Below, in pieces: positions 12,101 through 26,000 of a stretch of 64,000 bases of DNA (position 1 is its first letter; each line of letters opens with the position of its first letter). The translations under genes were made by a program, and so were the position numbers. The DNA is from Chaunax sp. Z400 (lineage: Eukaryota; Chordata; Actinopteri; Lophiiformes; Chaunacidae). The stretch covers positions 28,279,834 through 28,343,833 of the forward strand of contig CM075186.1 of the NCBI GenBank assembly GCA_037577475.1. The letters are read 5' to 3'. The notes under the pieces were generated by a model that did no database searches, was not told the origin of the DNA, and saw only the letters and a list, made by a program, of their open reading frames with translations.

Positions 12101-15100
12101 GTTTCCAGGTGTCTAGAATGCAAATAAGAACAGTATGCAAGGATTTGCAAATCATTTAACTCCATATGTAATTGAAAATAACACAAAGACAACATTTCGA
12201 ATGTTGAAACAGAAAATTTTAATTGTTTTTAAAAATTATATCCTCATTTAGAATTTGATGCCAGCAACACGTTTCTAAAAAGTGGAACAGGGTCATGTTT
12301 ACCACTGTGTTGCATCACCTCTTCTTTTAATGATATTGTTACTGCAGACCATGGAATCCACAAATTCTTTGTAATTTTACATTGAGAGACATTATTCTTA
12401 AATTGTTGCACTATTTTCCAGCAGTCTTTCACAGAGTGATGAACTCCTCCTCATCTTTACTTCAGACAGACTCAGCCTCTCTGATGCTCTTTTTATACCC
12501 AATCCTGTTACTAACCTGTTGCCAGGTAACCTCATTAATGTTGAGATGTTCCACCAGCTGTTTTCAGCATTTCACTACTTTTACAGTCTTTTGTTGACAC
12601 TGTCCCAACTTTTTTTTTAAATGTGTTACTGGCATCAAATTCAAAATGGGCATATAATTGTCAAAAGACAATTAAATTTTTCTGTTTCAAAATTTGAAAT
12701 GTTGTCTTTGTGCTATTTTCAATCAAATATGAGGTTTCAATGTTTTGCAAATCATCACAATCTGTTTGTATTTACTGTACATTTTACACAGCGTCCCAAC
12801 TGTTTTGGATATGGAGTTGTATGAAATCACATATAGCTGCAGCTCTGATGTCATAATAATTCAATATTATATACTAAATGTACGTTTTTCTGTGGCAGAT
12901 GGCTCTCTGGACTTTGGAATCATTAAAGTCTTCAAAGAGAGCAAACTGTCTCTCAAGATGAAAAACAAAGGCAAATATGAAATAGCTTACGAGTGAGTTT
13001 GTTCTACATCACTGTAAGTGAAATTTATCTCAACATGGAATGAGTACAGGTGTTCACTGTTCATTCTGTTCTCTCCACAAGGTTTACATTCGAGCAAACC
13101 AGTCCAACCCAGCCCAAACTAGGCTCCATTTTCACCGTGTCCCCCCAGAGTGGGACTCTATTGCCCCATGAGAAGCCAACAACAGTGCAGATCCAATGCA
13201 GACCAAATACAGAAGTCTTGATCAGAGAAGAGCCGGTTCTGTTGTGTCAGGTTTGAGCCAACACTGGTCTGAATGATCACGAAGCTGGAGGTTCAAATAT
13301 ATTGTCATTTGAAGTCATAGTGCAATGGAAAAGGATTTTCTACCTTTGATAGCTAATCTATGGTCCCAAACCCTTTTTTTTCTTACTTCATGATAAAAAA
13401 TGTATGCTCTTTATATCTGGCTAAAGGAAAGCATTGTTTTTCTGAAATATCATTAACTGTATCCTAGCTTAACAGATTAATACATGCATGAAGTGTCCTG
13501 GTACCCTAATATTTAATGATGCATCCCTTTTCATCTGATGTTTGGATGCATGTAATCACACCCTTCATTGAGCCCATGATGCTGTGATTCATGTCATACC
13601 CTCTCTTCCTTTTGTTCTGAATGTCACCTGTAAACAGTCTGATAAATAGTTTTATGTTTTCAAAAAGCAAAAAATAACAGAATCAACCCCAACAGAAGGT
13701 GATTATGCGTCCATTAAAATATGGAAAGAGGACCCTCCCAGTCTGCTGCTTGTTCACATGAGATACAAGGCAGAAGCTCAGAAGGTTGTGTCTGAAACAA
13801 CTGGACTTCTGTTAACTCTAAACAGAAGTCCAGTTGCTTCACATTCAACCTTCAAAGATTACCATGACCTGGATGAATGAGAATCTACATGTATCAAAGC
13901 TGCTGCTAAGCTACTGGACCCACGTTAGCATTTGGGTTTTCTCTTGTGCAGGTGATCAATCCCAGCACTGGGAACGGAGGAGAACCTATAGCCAAATTAC
14001 GCATCAAGGTTTCTGTCACGTCTGTCTACTCCAGGTCAGGGCTTTGAATCATACTGTCTTTATCTTTCTACCTTTTTTTACTCTAATTTACTCTTATGTA
14101 TCATTTCATATCACAGTTACTTTGTAGTTGATGCTTTGCTTTCCTGTTATCTAAATGTGTCACTTAGCATCTCATCTCAGTCTCCAAGCATCAGTATTTT
14201 GTTGATTAGACAAAGATCTGAGAACATCATTTCTGTGTGGACCTTCTTTAGGTACAACATCACACCTGCATGTGACATCAACTTTGGTCCTCTGGTCTAC
14301 GGCAGCAAGAAAAGCCAGAGCTTCACTATTGAGAACAACGGAATCTTTGAGACCCGCTTTATGATCGTGGACCCCGCTGCACTGAGGAGGACAGGGTAGG
14401 AGAACAGGACACACACAGAAATATGGACAAAGTTGGAATGTGCTAAAAGTCCTCTAGGACCAACTGGCTCACTTCTGAATTCAGCCTTATTCACACATGT
14501 GCACAGAATCAGAGAGCACTGAATAGACTAGGGGTTTTCAAAATGGGGTAAGGGGACCTACAAGGGTCCTTGATGAGGGTTCCAGGGAGTCCTCAGCAAA
14601 ACAAGGAATTATTTATTTCTATGATAATTACATTACAGTGTATTACATTACATGTAATACACTGTCAGTAATCGGGGACCCTGGGACAAATGGAGGTCCT
14701 TTGTCTGATATGTGTCAGTTTTAGGGTTGTTTGTGTAAAAACGTTTGGGAACCACTGGAATAGATCCGAGATCTCAGATCATGTTATTTTTCCTTCTGCC
14801 CTTTGGAGCCTGCAAGACCTTGTATTGTTTCAGATGCACCATGAATCCTGTGAAACGTAGATATAAAAGCACATCAGTGATCAAACACTGATATTTAATG
14901 GTTATTTATAATGTGATCTAATGTCTGTTATTATACCAGATACAAAAGATGTGAAATATGATTATTACAGACGCGGACAAAAACATAACGACCGTGGCAG
15001 AATAAAAAAAAGAGACTAATATTATTACCATTTAAGTATATGTAATTCCTATTTAAATGTGAGGAGGATTAGAGCCATCAGTGTGATGATGGTGGCTTTA

Positions 15101-17026
15101 TAGTATCTACAGTATCTTACTGTAGTACTTAATGATAACATTGCAGTTTACTTTCAAAACCTGTTTTATTTTTTATCTAACTGTACAGAATCAGATCACG
15201 TTTACAACATGATGCTGTTGTTTAATTCAACTGTGCTTCTCTGAACAAATATGGCTGCCACCACATCAAACTCATGGTTAACAGCCGGCCGGAGGGTGAG
15301 AGCGACACACGGCAGGCTAAGGAGTCCAGCATCAATCATGGCCTTGTGTTTTCGACGTTGTCCCAGAGCACACCGTGAACATTTGGAAGGCCATATCATC
15401 AGACACAGCAAACCTCGCATGGAGGACGCTTTGGCAGTACAGTGTCTGTAATGCAGGGATGTCATAGTTGGGCTCCAGTACGCTGAGAAGATGATGAAAT
15501 CCTGAGTTGGTTGTAGCTGTAGCAGCTCCCACTGCTAGCATTAGCAAGCTCCTCAAACCTGGCTGTGCTGGTTCTTCAGGCGTTTAATCAAACTGCTCGT
15601 ATCAATAGAGACATTTTCCAATTTTACATTAGACATGAAAACATTTTAGGTTTTGCTTGTAACAATTATGTTTGAAGTTGAGGTTGTGTTGTGAATAATT
15701 TAACAAGAACTGTAAAGATTGCAAATGTAACAGAATACTGTAGATGATGGACCTAAAAAATGGATCTCAGCATGTAATAATTTATCGCTTATGACTCCCA
15801 AAAGGTCAGAACCCTTATTTACAAAGACTGCATGTCAAAGAGCTTAATTTAAGGCATTAACATTGTGAGCTGTCAGAGGTCTGAGCTGAGGATTACAAGC
15901 TGACAGTCTGTTAATGTCCTTCTATCTAGTGTCTAGTATCTGTAACCGTGGCTTGTGTCGCTGTGTGCTTGTCTCAGGGTTGCTGGTAAGAAGATGCCTC
16001 CAGAGAACCATTCAGACAGGACCACTGGTGCCAGCAGCAAAGAGAGGCACGAGTCCATCCACAAAGACATGAAAATTACTCAGGTGAGAGACTGCTAGGG
16101 ATGGATCGGAAGAGGTAAAGACACTTTGGGAGAACATTCATCTGAAGGATCTTTATGTGTCCTATCATGGAGATTGGTAACGTTGACCACCTATCAACTG
16201 ATTCCGTTACGGATTCGATTACTGCATCATAATTTGCGGATACTAAATGATCAATTTTAGGGGTGATTTTTATGCCTAGGTAAGTAAAGCCATCCCTGAG
16301 ACCACCTTGAACGGAGTCTGAATAGGTGGATTTAATCTCTCAGAATGCTTGAGGAAAAGGACAGCAGATTTAGATTTGTTCATTTTATAGCCTATTAATA
16401 GTCTCTAGCAAGCTGTAGATTGATTGTTTCAGACGAGACATCACAATAATAACATCCTCAAATAATCTGATTTTATTGTCAATATTGTTTATTTTAATGC
16501 CAGTAATATTTTGATTTCTCCTAATGGCAATTGGTTCTATTGCAAGCAGCAACAGAAGTGGAGAAAGGGGACAATTCCTCTAGCCAGGTTGAAAGATTTT
16601 GATATATCATTAGTTGCCACTGAGGCGACTGAATTGTTGTACAGTATTTTAATCCAGGTGGAGAAATAACCGCTGAGAATGCTCTTATACATACAGTCAT
16701 TTACTTTAGAAACAATTGATTTGGAAATAAGGAAATAATCTGTACAGCTGTAGCTATTATGACTAGTTGAGTGTCATGAGTATTCTCTCTTTGTGGGATT
16801 TCCCAATCTCTAAACATCTTTTAAATTTAATTCAAGCATAAACTGATGAATAATCTTCCTGCTTCTCGGATTCATTCATGAAAATTAAGCAAAAGTAAAC
16901 TTTACAAGGAGGATGTAAATCAGTGTTATCAGTGTGTCTGCTGTTGGTTGAGTGTGGAGTGATGGATGAGGGATGTTGTGGTGTAAAGCTAAAGTTAACA
17001 ATACTAAACAAAGACGTGGTGCCAGC

Positions 17027-17068
<42 letters not shown>

Positions 17069-20000
17069 GAAGGAGACGGCCAGGTTCTAAGTGCTCTGGA
17101 CAGCTGAACCCAGTTGTGCTTCAAACTCCACCTACCAGAGACCTGCAAAACATTAGGCAGACAGACAGGAGGAAAACACAGCAGGCTTTACTACAACAGG
17201 AGGGAAGACAACATGTAAAACAGAAGAAAGGAAAGTTTTTATTCTTATGCTGTTTGAATCAAATTACATGTGGATCCTTTTATGACTTGTTTCCCCCAAT
17301 CTCCTAATCTGTACCTCTTATCCTCCCATGTAGACTCACCTCAACATGGGGGTGTTCTCAGTGTCTCCCTGCACAGGGAGCCTGCAGCCAGGCTCTCAGC
17401 AGGTGGTGACAGTGAACTGTGTAGCTGAACAGCTCGGCATCTGGAACCAGGATCTGCTCATTGACATCAGTGACCGTGACCCTTCAGACCATCCTGCAGG
17501 CATACCTTACAGACTGATGGCTGACATCTGCAAGCCAGGTGAGTGTTGGACCATTTTATCTTGTGAGATTAATAAGGTTGTGGCTCAGTTCCATACATGT
17601 CCTATGCATGGATTCTCCTGAGATCACTAAAGCCGCATTCCACTCCGTAGTACCGGCTCGACTCGACTCGCTTTGGTATCAGGTACTTTTCTGCCGGTGT
17701 TTTCTTTGCGGGATAGAACCTCCTCTGGGTTGATGGGCGCCAGGCGAAACTCCCATGGTGTAGTCTTTAACGTGACACACACCTCTCCTCCATCATCTGA
17801 TCATCTTATCAGCTGTTTAAGACAGGAACGTCTGCACCTCCTCAATATAGCAGCTGCAAGAAGAAAAAGATGTCCACAAACTATTGGCATTCAGAAAAGT
17901 GCTTCATGCTGTTTCCAATTCTGTGTCATATGAAATGATTTCATCTTTCTTCAGAAGGATAGTTTTCATCCTACAGATCTCAGAAGCAGTAATTATGTCA
18001 ACATTTCCACATCCAGGACAGAAAGTGTTTGACAGAAGTTCATTCTTTTATTTATTTCTTGTTCTGCAGGCATAGAGTTAGACATGGATTCCATCTTTGA
18101 GGAACACCATATATGCCACGACAGCAGCCAGCTCTCCTCTCAGCAGTTTTGCAATGCTGAAGGTATTTACATTCAGGAGGAGAACAAGTTTATTTTCAAC
18201 AAAGCCCTGGTCGGGCGAGCTGCTCAGGCCCGCTTCAAACTCACCAACGAAGGCAAGGTGCCCTGTGTGGTCAGCTTGGCCATCAAATATGTTCGAGCTA
18301 AGGTAAGATATGGCAAGGCTCTGTGGGGGGGGATACATGGATGATACTGGAGTATCACTTATACGATACAATATCCTGTATTTATTGTCCCACAGACTGC
18401 CTGTAATGTGGAGGCTTTTGGTTTGTCTGCTACAACACTGAGCATTCCCAGCCAGTCCCACTCATTCGCTGTGGTCAACTTCACACCAGAGACTATGAGG
18501 CTCTACAGTGCTGTGTTTGAGGCCTCAGTAGAGACACCCTACAGGTAAATGAGTGCATGACTGTGTATGCTGCTTCAGAGTTCTCTATGCACATGACGTC
18601 ACAGCAGGCCAAAGACACTGCAGTTACACCCACTGAGTGGCATCGTTACTGTTCACCATGGAACGCCACGAAAACACACAAAGCACATTTAAAATGGGAA
18701 AGAGCTGCGAACGACTGTGGAATTAGATGCAAAAAGAAATCAGAGCGATCTTTTCACAACCTGCCGAAAGATGAAACAAAGAGAAGCTAAATGAATCACA
18801 TTTATCAAGAATCTGATTTTAGGTCAAACCAACATTCTCCGCCTCATAAAGCTGTCCTGCCCAAACGATGTAAAGCATCCTTGGGTCTCTTGAAAGGTAC
18901 TATATAAATTTAAGTTATTATTATTGTTATTATTACGAATTGTGTAGGTTATGACAATCAGGCACACAGTGTAATTAAACAACATAAAACTGGAATATCC
19001 ATAGGTGTTCTCATCACTTTAATTCCACCAACAAATCCCTTCTTGAGGTACGACCAAGCTTCAAGGCTTTTGTGTGACTGTTTTGTGTATTTCCCCGACA
19101 TTGAAATCAGATACTTATAAATGTCCGGAAGCTTGGTTCCTGACCTCCTGTTCATGTCTGTGGACCACTGGCTCTTTGGTACGTTGTAAGGATCACTGTT
19201 GAGTCCAGCTGCCTTTGATTTAGAAAGATAATTGTTTGTCTTACTGCTGGTCACTCTGACTGAGGGGTTCCAGTGAGAAAGTGACATCAGTGCATATCCT
19301 CTATAGTGCTTTACCGTGCTGACCGTATGTTCCTCTCTCCAGAGTGACACCTACGTTTAAGACCAAGGTGCTGGAGTTTGAGCTGATGGGAGAGGGCAGT
19401 CTGCCCCATGTGAGTTTGCTCCGTCCTGCTGTTATAAACAGCAGAGGAAACCTGGTGCTGCAGTTCAGACGGGTGTCGACAGGACACAAACGCACCCGAC
19501 CTCTGGTGCTGCTAAATGATGGAAATGTTCCAGCTCAGGTGAGAGAAGGCATTTTCCTTTGTCCTTTCATTTTACTATTGATTAGGGCCTGAAACTCATT
19601 TCTTTTAGCAACATTATATTTTTACATATTTCAGTTATAAGGAAACAAATCTCACCTGCATTTACAAAACTCATATAAACAGCATACAGTAGTCAGAGTC
19701 TGTCAGTGATGGTTCTTTGTGTCGTGCAGGTCCAACTTGACATGCTGGATAAATATGGAGTTTTCTCCCTCAAAGCTGCTCCAGGCAACACTTGCAGCTC
19801 CATCAACTCCACACGGCTCCAGGGCACCACTGATTCAGGTACAGTCCTCCCTGCATCTCCTCTTCACTTGACTAATAGGGAGTTAGCATTTTGCACAATG
19901 GAATTCATGCTAGCCACAAACCCAAAGGCGCTTTTGCACTAAGGTGTCATTATGCTGTTCAGTTTGGTGTGTCTATGCTGTTCCTTAGCGCTCACTTTAC

Positions 20001-23000
20001 AATTATTACTGCTGTTATTACTGCTGCTGCTGCTGCTCACTGTAATTGGACTAGTCCATATTCTACGCCACCATCGTACCCACACTATTTCTAGGCACGA
20101 GCTAACTTAAACAGACTAATGGTGAATGTGATTGCAACCCAGATTCAGATTTAGTTTCTTACTAGTAGTAGCACAATATCAAAATATATGTAGAGCTATT
20201 CTTACCTGCAGTACTGTAACTGTGCCACTACTGCTTGGATTTACTGGATTAAAATACATTCCATGTATTTAGCATTGCACTCTGAACTTGAACAGGGGAA
20301 AAAAACAAAAAACAATATTTTCCTTTCACTAGCCCTAATCTACTGAAACAAACAAACATGTTAGTGGATGGTTTTGTGAAACTTGTGTCGTTTATCACAT
20401 TTGGATCAGCTGACCGGCCATCCCAGCCACGTCTGAATGCAGCCAGTACATCTGCAGCTATATATACATTTAGAAAAAAGCAGAATTAAACATGGAGCAG
20501 AAACAGAACAGAAAATATATTTTTGTTTTCATGAAGAACAAATGCTAAGTTTTAGCTAACTGTTTTGCACTACAAGTTAATTCCTTTATATCTTGTCTTC
20601 CACAGACCATCAGTTGGTGCACAGAGCCATCCTGAGGATGGATGTTAATGAGGAGGTAGAGTTTGAGGTCAGCTTCTACTCTGACAAGCCCATGAATGCC
20701 GAGGCTAAGATGTCACTGCAGGTGGAGGACAACCAATACGGCGGTGCCATAATACAAGTGACAGGAGAGGCTTACCAGGAAATAGTCTCTCTTTACAACC
20801 TCAACAGGTCATCACAGCCAGTAGATCATGAAGATGATGAGGAAGGTAAGAGAAGAAAGAATGGTATGAGATTATTAATGTGGCAGGGATGGAGGATAAG
20901 AGGTGTAAATTATGTATATTCATCTACATATTAATTACAATATACAGATATAACTACATATCGTATTAATCAGCCAGAGTATCGGTCACTCCTGGAAAAA
21001 AAAACTATAAGTGTTGTGATTTATTGACGTTCTCACAGATTATTATGACATGCTGGATTTTGGTGACTGCCATGTAAAGTGTCCCTACCAAGAGAGTTTC
21101 ACCATGACCAACCACAGCAGCAGCCAGGCAGTGAGGTTTGAGTGGCCTCCAGCTGGACCCCATGTCTGCTTTTCACCACAGGTAAAGACATTATATCTGT
21201 AGAGGAGGAGCAGGTTTTAATGAAGGGGCCAGACGTAGATATAGAGTCAAAATCTCCCACCCTTCTTAGACAGGTGGACCCAACCTGTCACAAACCTCAA
21301 CATGACTCAGCTGCACTGACTGTAGTTGTTTGTCTCTTTCACTGTTGCAGCTTTGGGTCTCTGTCATTGTTTAGTTGTCTCTTTGTGATTGTTTTGTGTG
21401 TCATTATGTTTGTTTCCTGTGTCTCTGTGATTGTTTTGTGTGTCATTATGGTTGTTTCCTGTGTCTCTGTGATTGTTTTGTGTGTCATTATGTTTGTTTC
21501 CTGTGTCTCTGTGATTGTTTTGTGTGTCATTATGGTTGTTTCCTGTGTCTCTGTGATTGTTTTGTGTGTCATTATGTTTGTTTCCTGTGTCTCTGTGATT
21601 GTTTTGTGTATCATTATGGTTGTTTCCTTTGTCTCTGTGATTGTTTTGTGTGTCATTATGGTTGTTTCCTGTGTCTTTTTGTGATTGTTTTGTGTGTCAT
21701 TATGGTTGTTTCCTGTGTCTCTGTGATTGTTTTGTGTGTCATTATGGTTGTTTCCTGTGTCTCTGTGATTGTTTTGTGTGTCATTATGGTTGTTTCCTGT
21801 GTCTCTGTGATTGTTTTGTGTGTCATTTTGGTTGTTTCCTGTGTCTCTGTGATTGTTTTGTGTGTCATTATGGTTGTTTCCTGTGTCTCTATGATTGTTT
21901 TGTGTGTCATTATGGTTGTTTCCTTTGTCTCTGTGATTGTTTTGTGTGTCATTATGGTTGTTTCCTGTGTCTCTGTGATTGTTTTGTGTGTCATTATGGT
22001 TGTTTCCTGTGTCTTTTTGTGATTGTTTTGTGTGTCATTATGGTTGTTTCCTGTGTCTCTGTGATTGTTTTGTGTGTCATTATGGTTGTTTCCTGTGTCT
22101 CTGTGATTGTTTTGTGTGTCATTATGGTTGTTTCCTGTGTCTCTGTGATTGTTTTGTGTGTCATTATGGTTGTTTCCTGTGTCTGTGATTGTTTTGTGTG
22201 GTTATGGTTGTTTCCTGTGTCTCTGTGATTGTTTTGTGTGTCATTATGGTTGTTTCCTGTGTCTCTGTGATTGTTTTATGTGTGGTTATGGTTGTTTCCT
22301 GTGTCTCTGATTGTTTTGTGTGTGGTTATGGTTGTTTCCTATGTCTCTGTGATTGTTTTGTGTGTGGTTATGGTTGTTTCCTGTTTCTCTGTGATTGTTT
22401 TATGTGTGGTTATGGTTGTTTCCTGTTTCCCTGTGATTGTTTTGTGTGTCATTATGGTTGTTTCCTGTGTCTCTGTGATTGTTTTGTGTGTCATTATGGT
22501 TGTTTCCTGTGTCTCTGTGATTGTTTTGTGTGTCATTATGGTTGTTTCCTGTTTCTCTGTGATTGTTTTGTGTGTCATTATGGTTGTTTCCTGTGTCTCT
22601 GTGATTGTTTTGTGTGTCATCTCTGTAATTGTTTTGTGTGTCATTATGGTTGTTTCCTGTGTTTCTCTGTGATTGTTTTGTGTGTCATTATGGTTGTTTC
22701 CTGTGTCTCTGTGATTGTTTGTGTGTCATTATGGTTGTTTTCTGTGTCTCTGTGATTGTTTTGTGGGTCATTATGGTTGTTTCCTTTGTCTCTGTGATTG
22801 TTTTGTGTGTCATTATGGTTGTTTCCTGTGTCTCTGTGATTGTTTTATGTGTGGTTATGGTTGTTTCCTGTGTCTCTGATTGTTTTGTGTGTCATTATGG
22901 TTGTTTCCTGTGTCTCTGTGATTGTTTTGTGTGTCATTATGGTTGTTTCCTGTGTCTGTGATTGTTTTGTGTGTCATCATGGTTGTTTCCTGTGTCTTTG

Positions 23001-26000
23001 TGATTGTTTTGTGTGTCATTATGGTTGTTTCCTGTGTCTCTATGATTGTTTTATGTGTGGTTATGGTTGTTTCCTGTGTCCCTGTGATTGTTTTGTGTGT
23101 CATTATGGTTGTTTCCTGTGTCTCTGTGATTGTTTTGTGTGGTTATGGTTGTTTCCTGTGTCTCTGTGATTGTTTTGTGTGGTTATGGTTGTTTCCTGTG
23201 TCTTTGTGATTGTTTTGTGTGGTTATGGTTGTTTCCTGTGTCTCTGTGATTGTTTTGTGTGTCATTATGGTTGTTTCCTGTGTCTCTGTGATTGTTTTAT
23301 GTGTGGTTATGGTTGTTTCCTGTGTCTCTGTGATTGTTTTGTGTGTCATTATGGTTGTTTCCTGTGTCTCTGTGATTGTTTTGTGTGGTTATGGTTGTTT
23401 CCTGTGTCTCTGTGATTGTTTTGCATTTCTTTGTGTTAAAAGAAGCGAAAACCAAAAGTCCAAAATAAAAGCTATAATAACAGTCACTGTTTAAGATTAT
23501 ACTTGGATGTATGTGATCAAAAAGAATTTGTTTTCTCTCTCAGGTGGGACACCTTCATGCTGATTGTTCTAAGGAAGTGACTGTCACCTTTTGCTCCAAT
23601 GAACCAGTGACTCTGACCAGCCAGCCAATGAGATGCAAGCTTTCTCAGGTGACGTTCCAGACGCCAGTTGACCAGGTAGCTGACTGGGATGACCGACAGG
23701 CTTCAGGAATGCCGCAGCAGAATGAGGAGAATGAGGTAAACATGTTGGTTATGATGCAGATGTGGAGGAGAGTACCAGCCTGTGATGATAGTTTAACAAA
23801 CATGTATACTGTATGTTTGCCTCCAGGTGATGGAGATAGATCCTGAGCCCTGTCACTCTGTGGTAGAGGGCTCACAGCACGAGTTGGAATTACGTATCAA
23901 AGCAGTTTGTGACTACGTGAAGTTCAGCTGCGACACCGACACCATTCACTTCGACGACACCTTGATTTACCAAACCAGCCTCCAACAGTAAGTCAGGTTC
24001 TGGTTAATGCAGTAGAGATAGCAAATGAATATATTCTGACCAACAGTGGAAACGCATCATTTTAAAAACCCTGTCATTTCTATTCACTAGCTCTAATCCA
24101 CTGAAACAAACAATCATGTAATTTACTGAATAGACTTTTTTAAGTACACACAACCAAAACATGTTAAATCATGAATAACCATCATTTAGTCATAACATAG
24201 AAATAACAGGCATTGGTGCATTTTAGAGTAAACCATGATGTTGGTGAGATTTTTTTCTGCATGATTGAAAAGACCTGGTCAAGGCCATAATTTACTGGGT
24301 CTAATTAATGTCCTAGAGAAAGAACTAACGATGCGATGATTCCCTAAAAAACTTACGTGAACGCACAGTTGGGATGCTATGGTCTGAACTCTGCAGACAC
24401 GTGCAGCACAGATGTTCCAGAAGTTATGGCTGATTGCAAAGTGGACGGAGATCACATTTAGTGACAAGTCCAGATTTAACTTGTACACAGCTGGTGGTCG
24501 TTGGCGTTTGTACCATCGGTGCGGGGACCGCTATCCTGTTGTATAGATCCAGGAAGTAGATCGTTTGGTGGTATAGTCATGATGTGGGGAGCCACTGCTA
24601 ATGGATGACGGTCAGAACTCGTCTACATTCACGGCCATCCGTCTTCAAAATACGGTCCTAGGTCCTTCCCAGGATACAGCAATCAGGCATCACCTTCATG
24701 CATGACAATGTCCTCTATGGGACGATCAGGATCACCAGGTGAGAGAGAGATCCTGCTCCAGCAACACATGAACAACTTGTCACAGCTCTGCAGGAAGAAT
24801 GATGTCATCCTACAAGTCCAGATTAATGTCTTATCCATTCAGGAGGTGTAAAGTAGTGATAAATGCTGGAGGTGGTCACATGTTACTGACTGTTGTTGTT
24901 CTCTGTCTCACCATCCACACTTTCTGACTTGGAAACACTAAGACAAAAACCACTAATCTGCACTAAAATGATTTTTCTGTTTGGCTAAAGGATGAATAAA
25001 GATGTGTGAACCATAATTTGCCTTTGATATTTAATATGAACAGGATGGCATGACATCACAAAAAATATGCGTTTCTACAGTTGGTCAGTATATGAATATA
25101 TGTGTGTGTCTAGACAGGTACAGGTTTGTGTGTGTAACAAAATATAAGTGAAATAAAGGAAGGAGGAGATATAGGAGTATATTGTTGTATGAGTCTCTAA
25201 CATAAACATAAAGGAGTGGAAGACAGTATACATGTTTAATGGATTTACATTATTCCTTTTTACATCTTATTTCACATCTGTCTGATGCAGCGGTAACGAT
25301 ACTTAAAAGTAAATCATTTTCATGTGTCTTGTGTGTGTGTGTGTGAGAACATGTTCTTTATTTTATTTTATTTCATTTATCCTTAATTTAGCCAGGAAGA
25401 TCAGATTGAGATACAAGATCTCTTCTTCTTGGGAGTCCTGGTTAAGAAGGCACATAGATAGTTTCAGATAAAAACCAAACAGTTGTAGTGTATGTGTATT
25501 CCTTGTGTAGTGGTGACATAAATCTTTTTACAAAGTCACATTGTTGGGACTCACTGTAAAGTAAATCATTCAAATAAGGTTACATTAGGGTTATTGTTAG
25601 GTAAGTAGTGGCTATAGTTAGGAATAGCCTAATGCTGTGACCCAAGGCTCATACTTCCATACTCAACCTGGCCAGTTTGAGTGCATAGGTGCGTTCACAC
25701 AACTAAGTATGGTAAAATGCAGTATACTATGAGAACCAGGATGGCATACTCAAAATGGCCCAGAAGAACGATGGGTACTTCTCACCCTCAATGATCACCA
25801 TCGTAGGTTCTCCCAGTGAGACACGATGAAGATGATGACGTCTGGTAACACATTTTTAATCATTAACTTTAAACACAACATAAACTTAAACACAGCTTTT
25901 CGGCTTCGAAAACAAACACTTAAACAATAAGACGTTGTCCAGCTCCAGTCCCAGACATGTCTCCAGTCTCGTCCATAAGAGACCTTCCAGGCAGCCTTTT

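Noticed and set aside
21142..23494. Hydrophobic frames FVSVIVLCVIMVVSCVSV that look like membrane proteins
   Set aside because: Translation of the 40-bp minisatellite; apparent transmembrane character comes from its T/G-rich composition.
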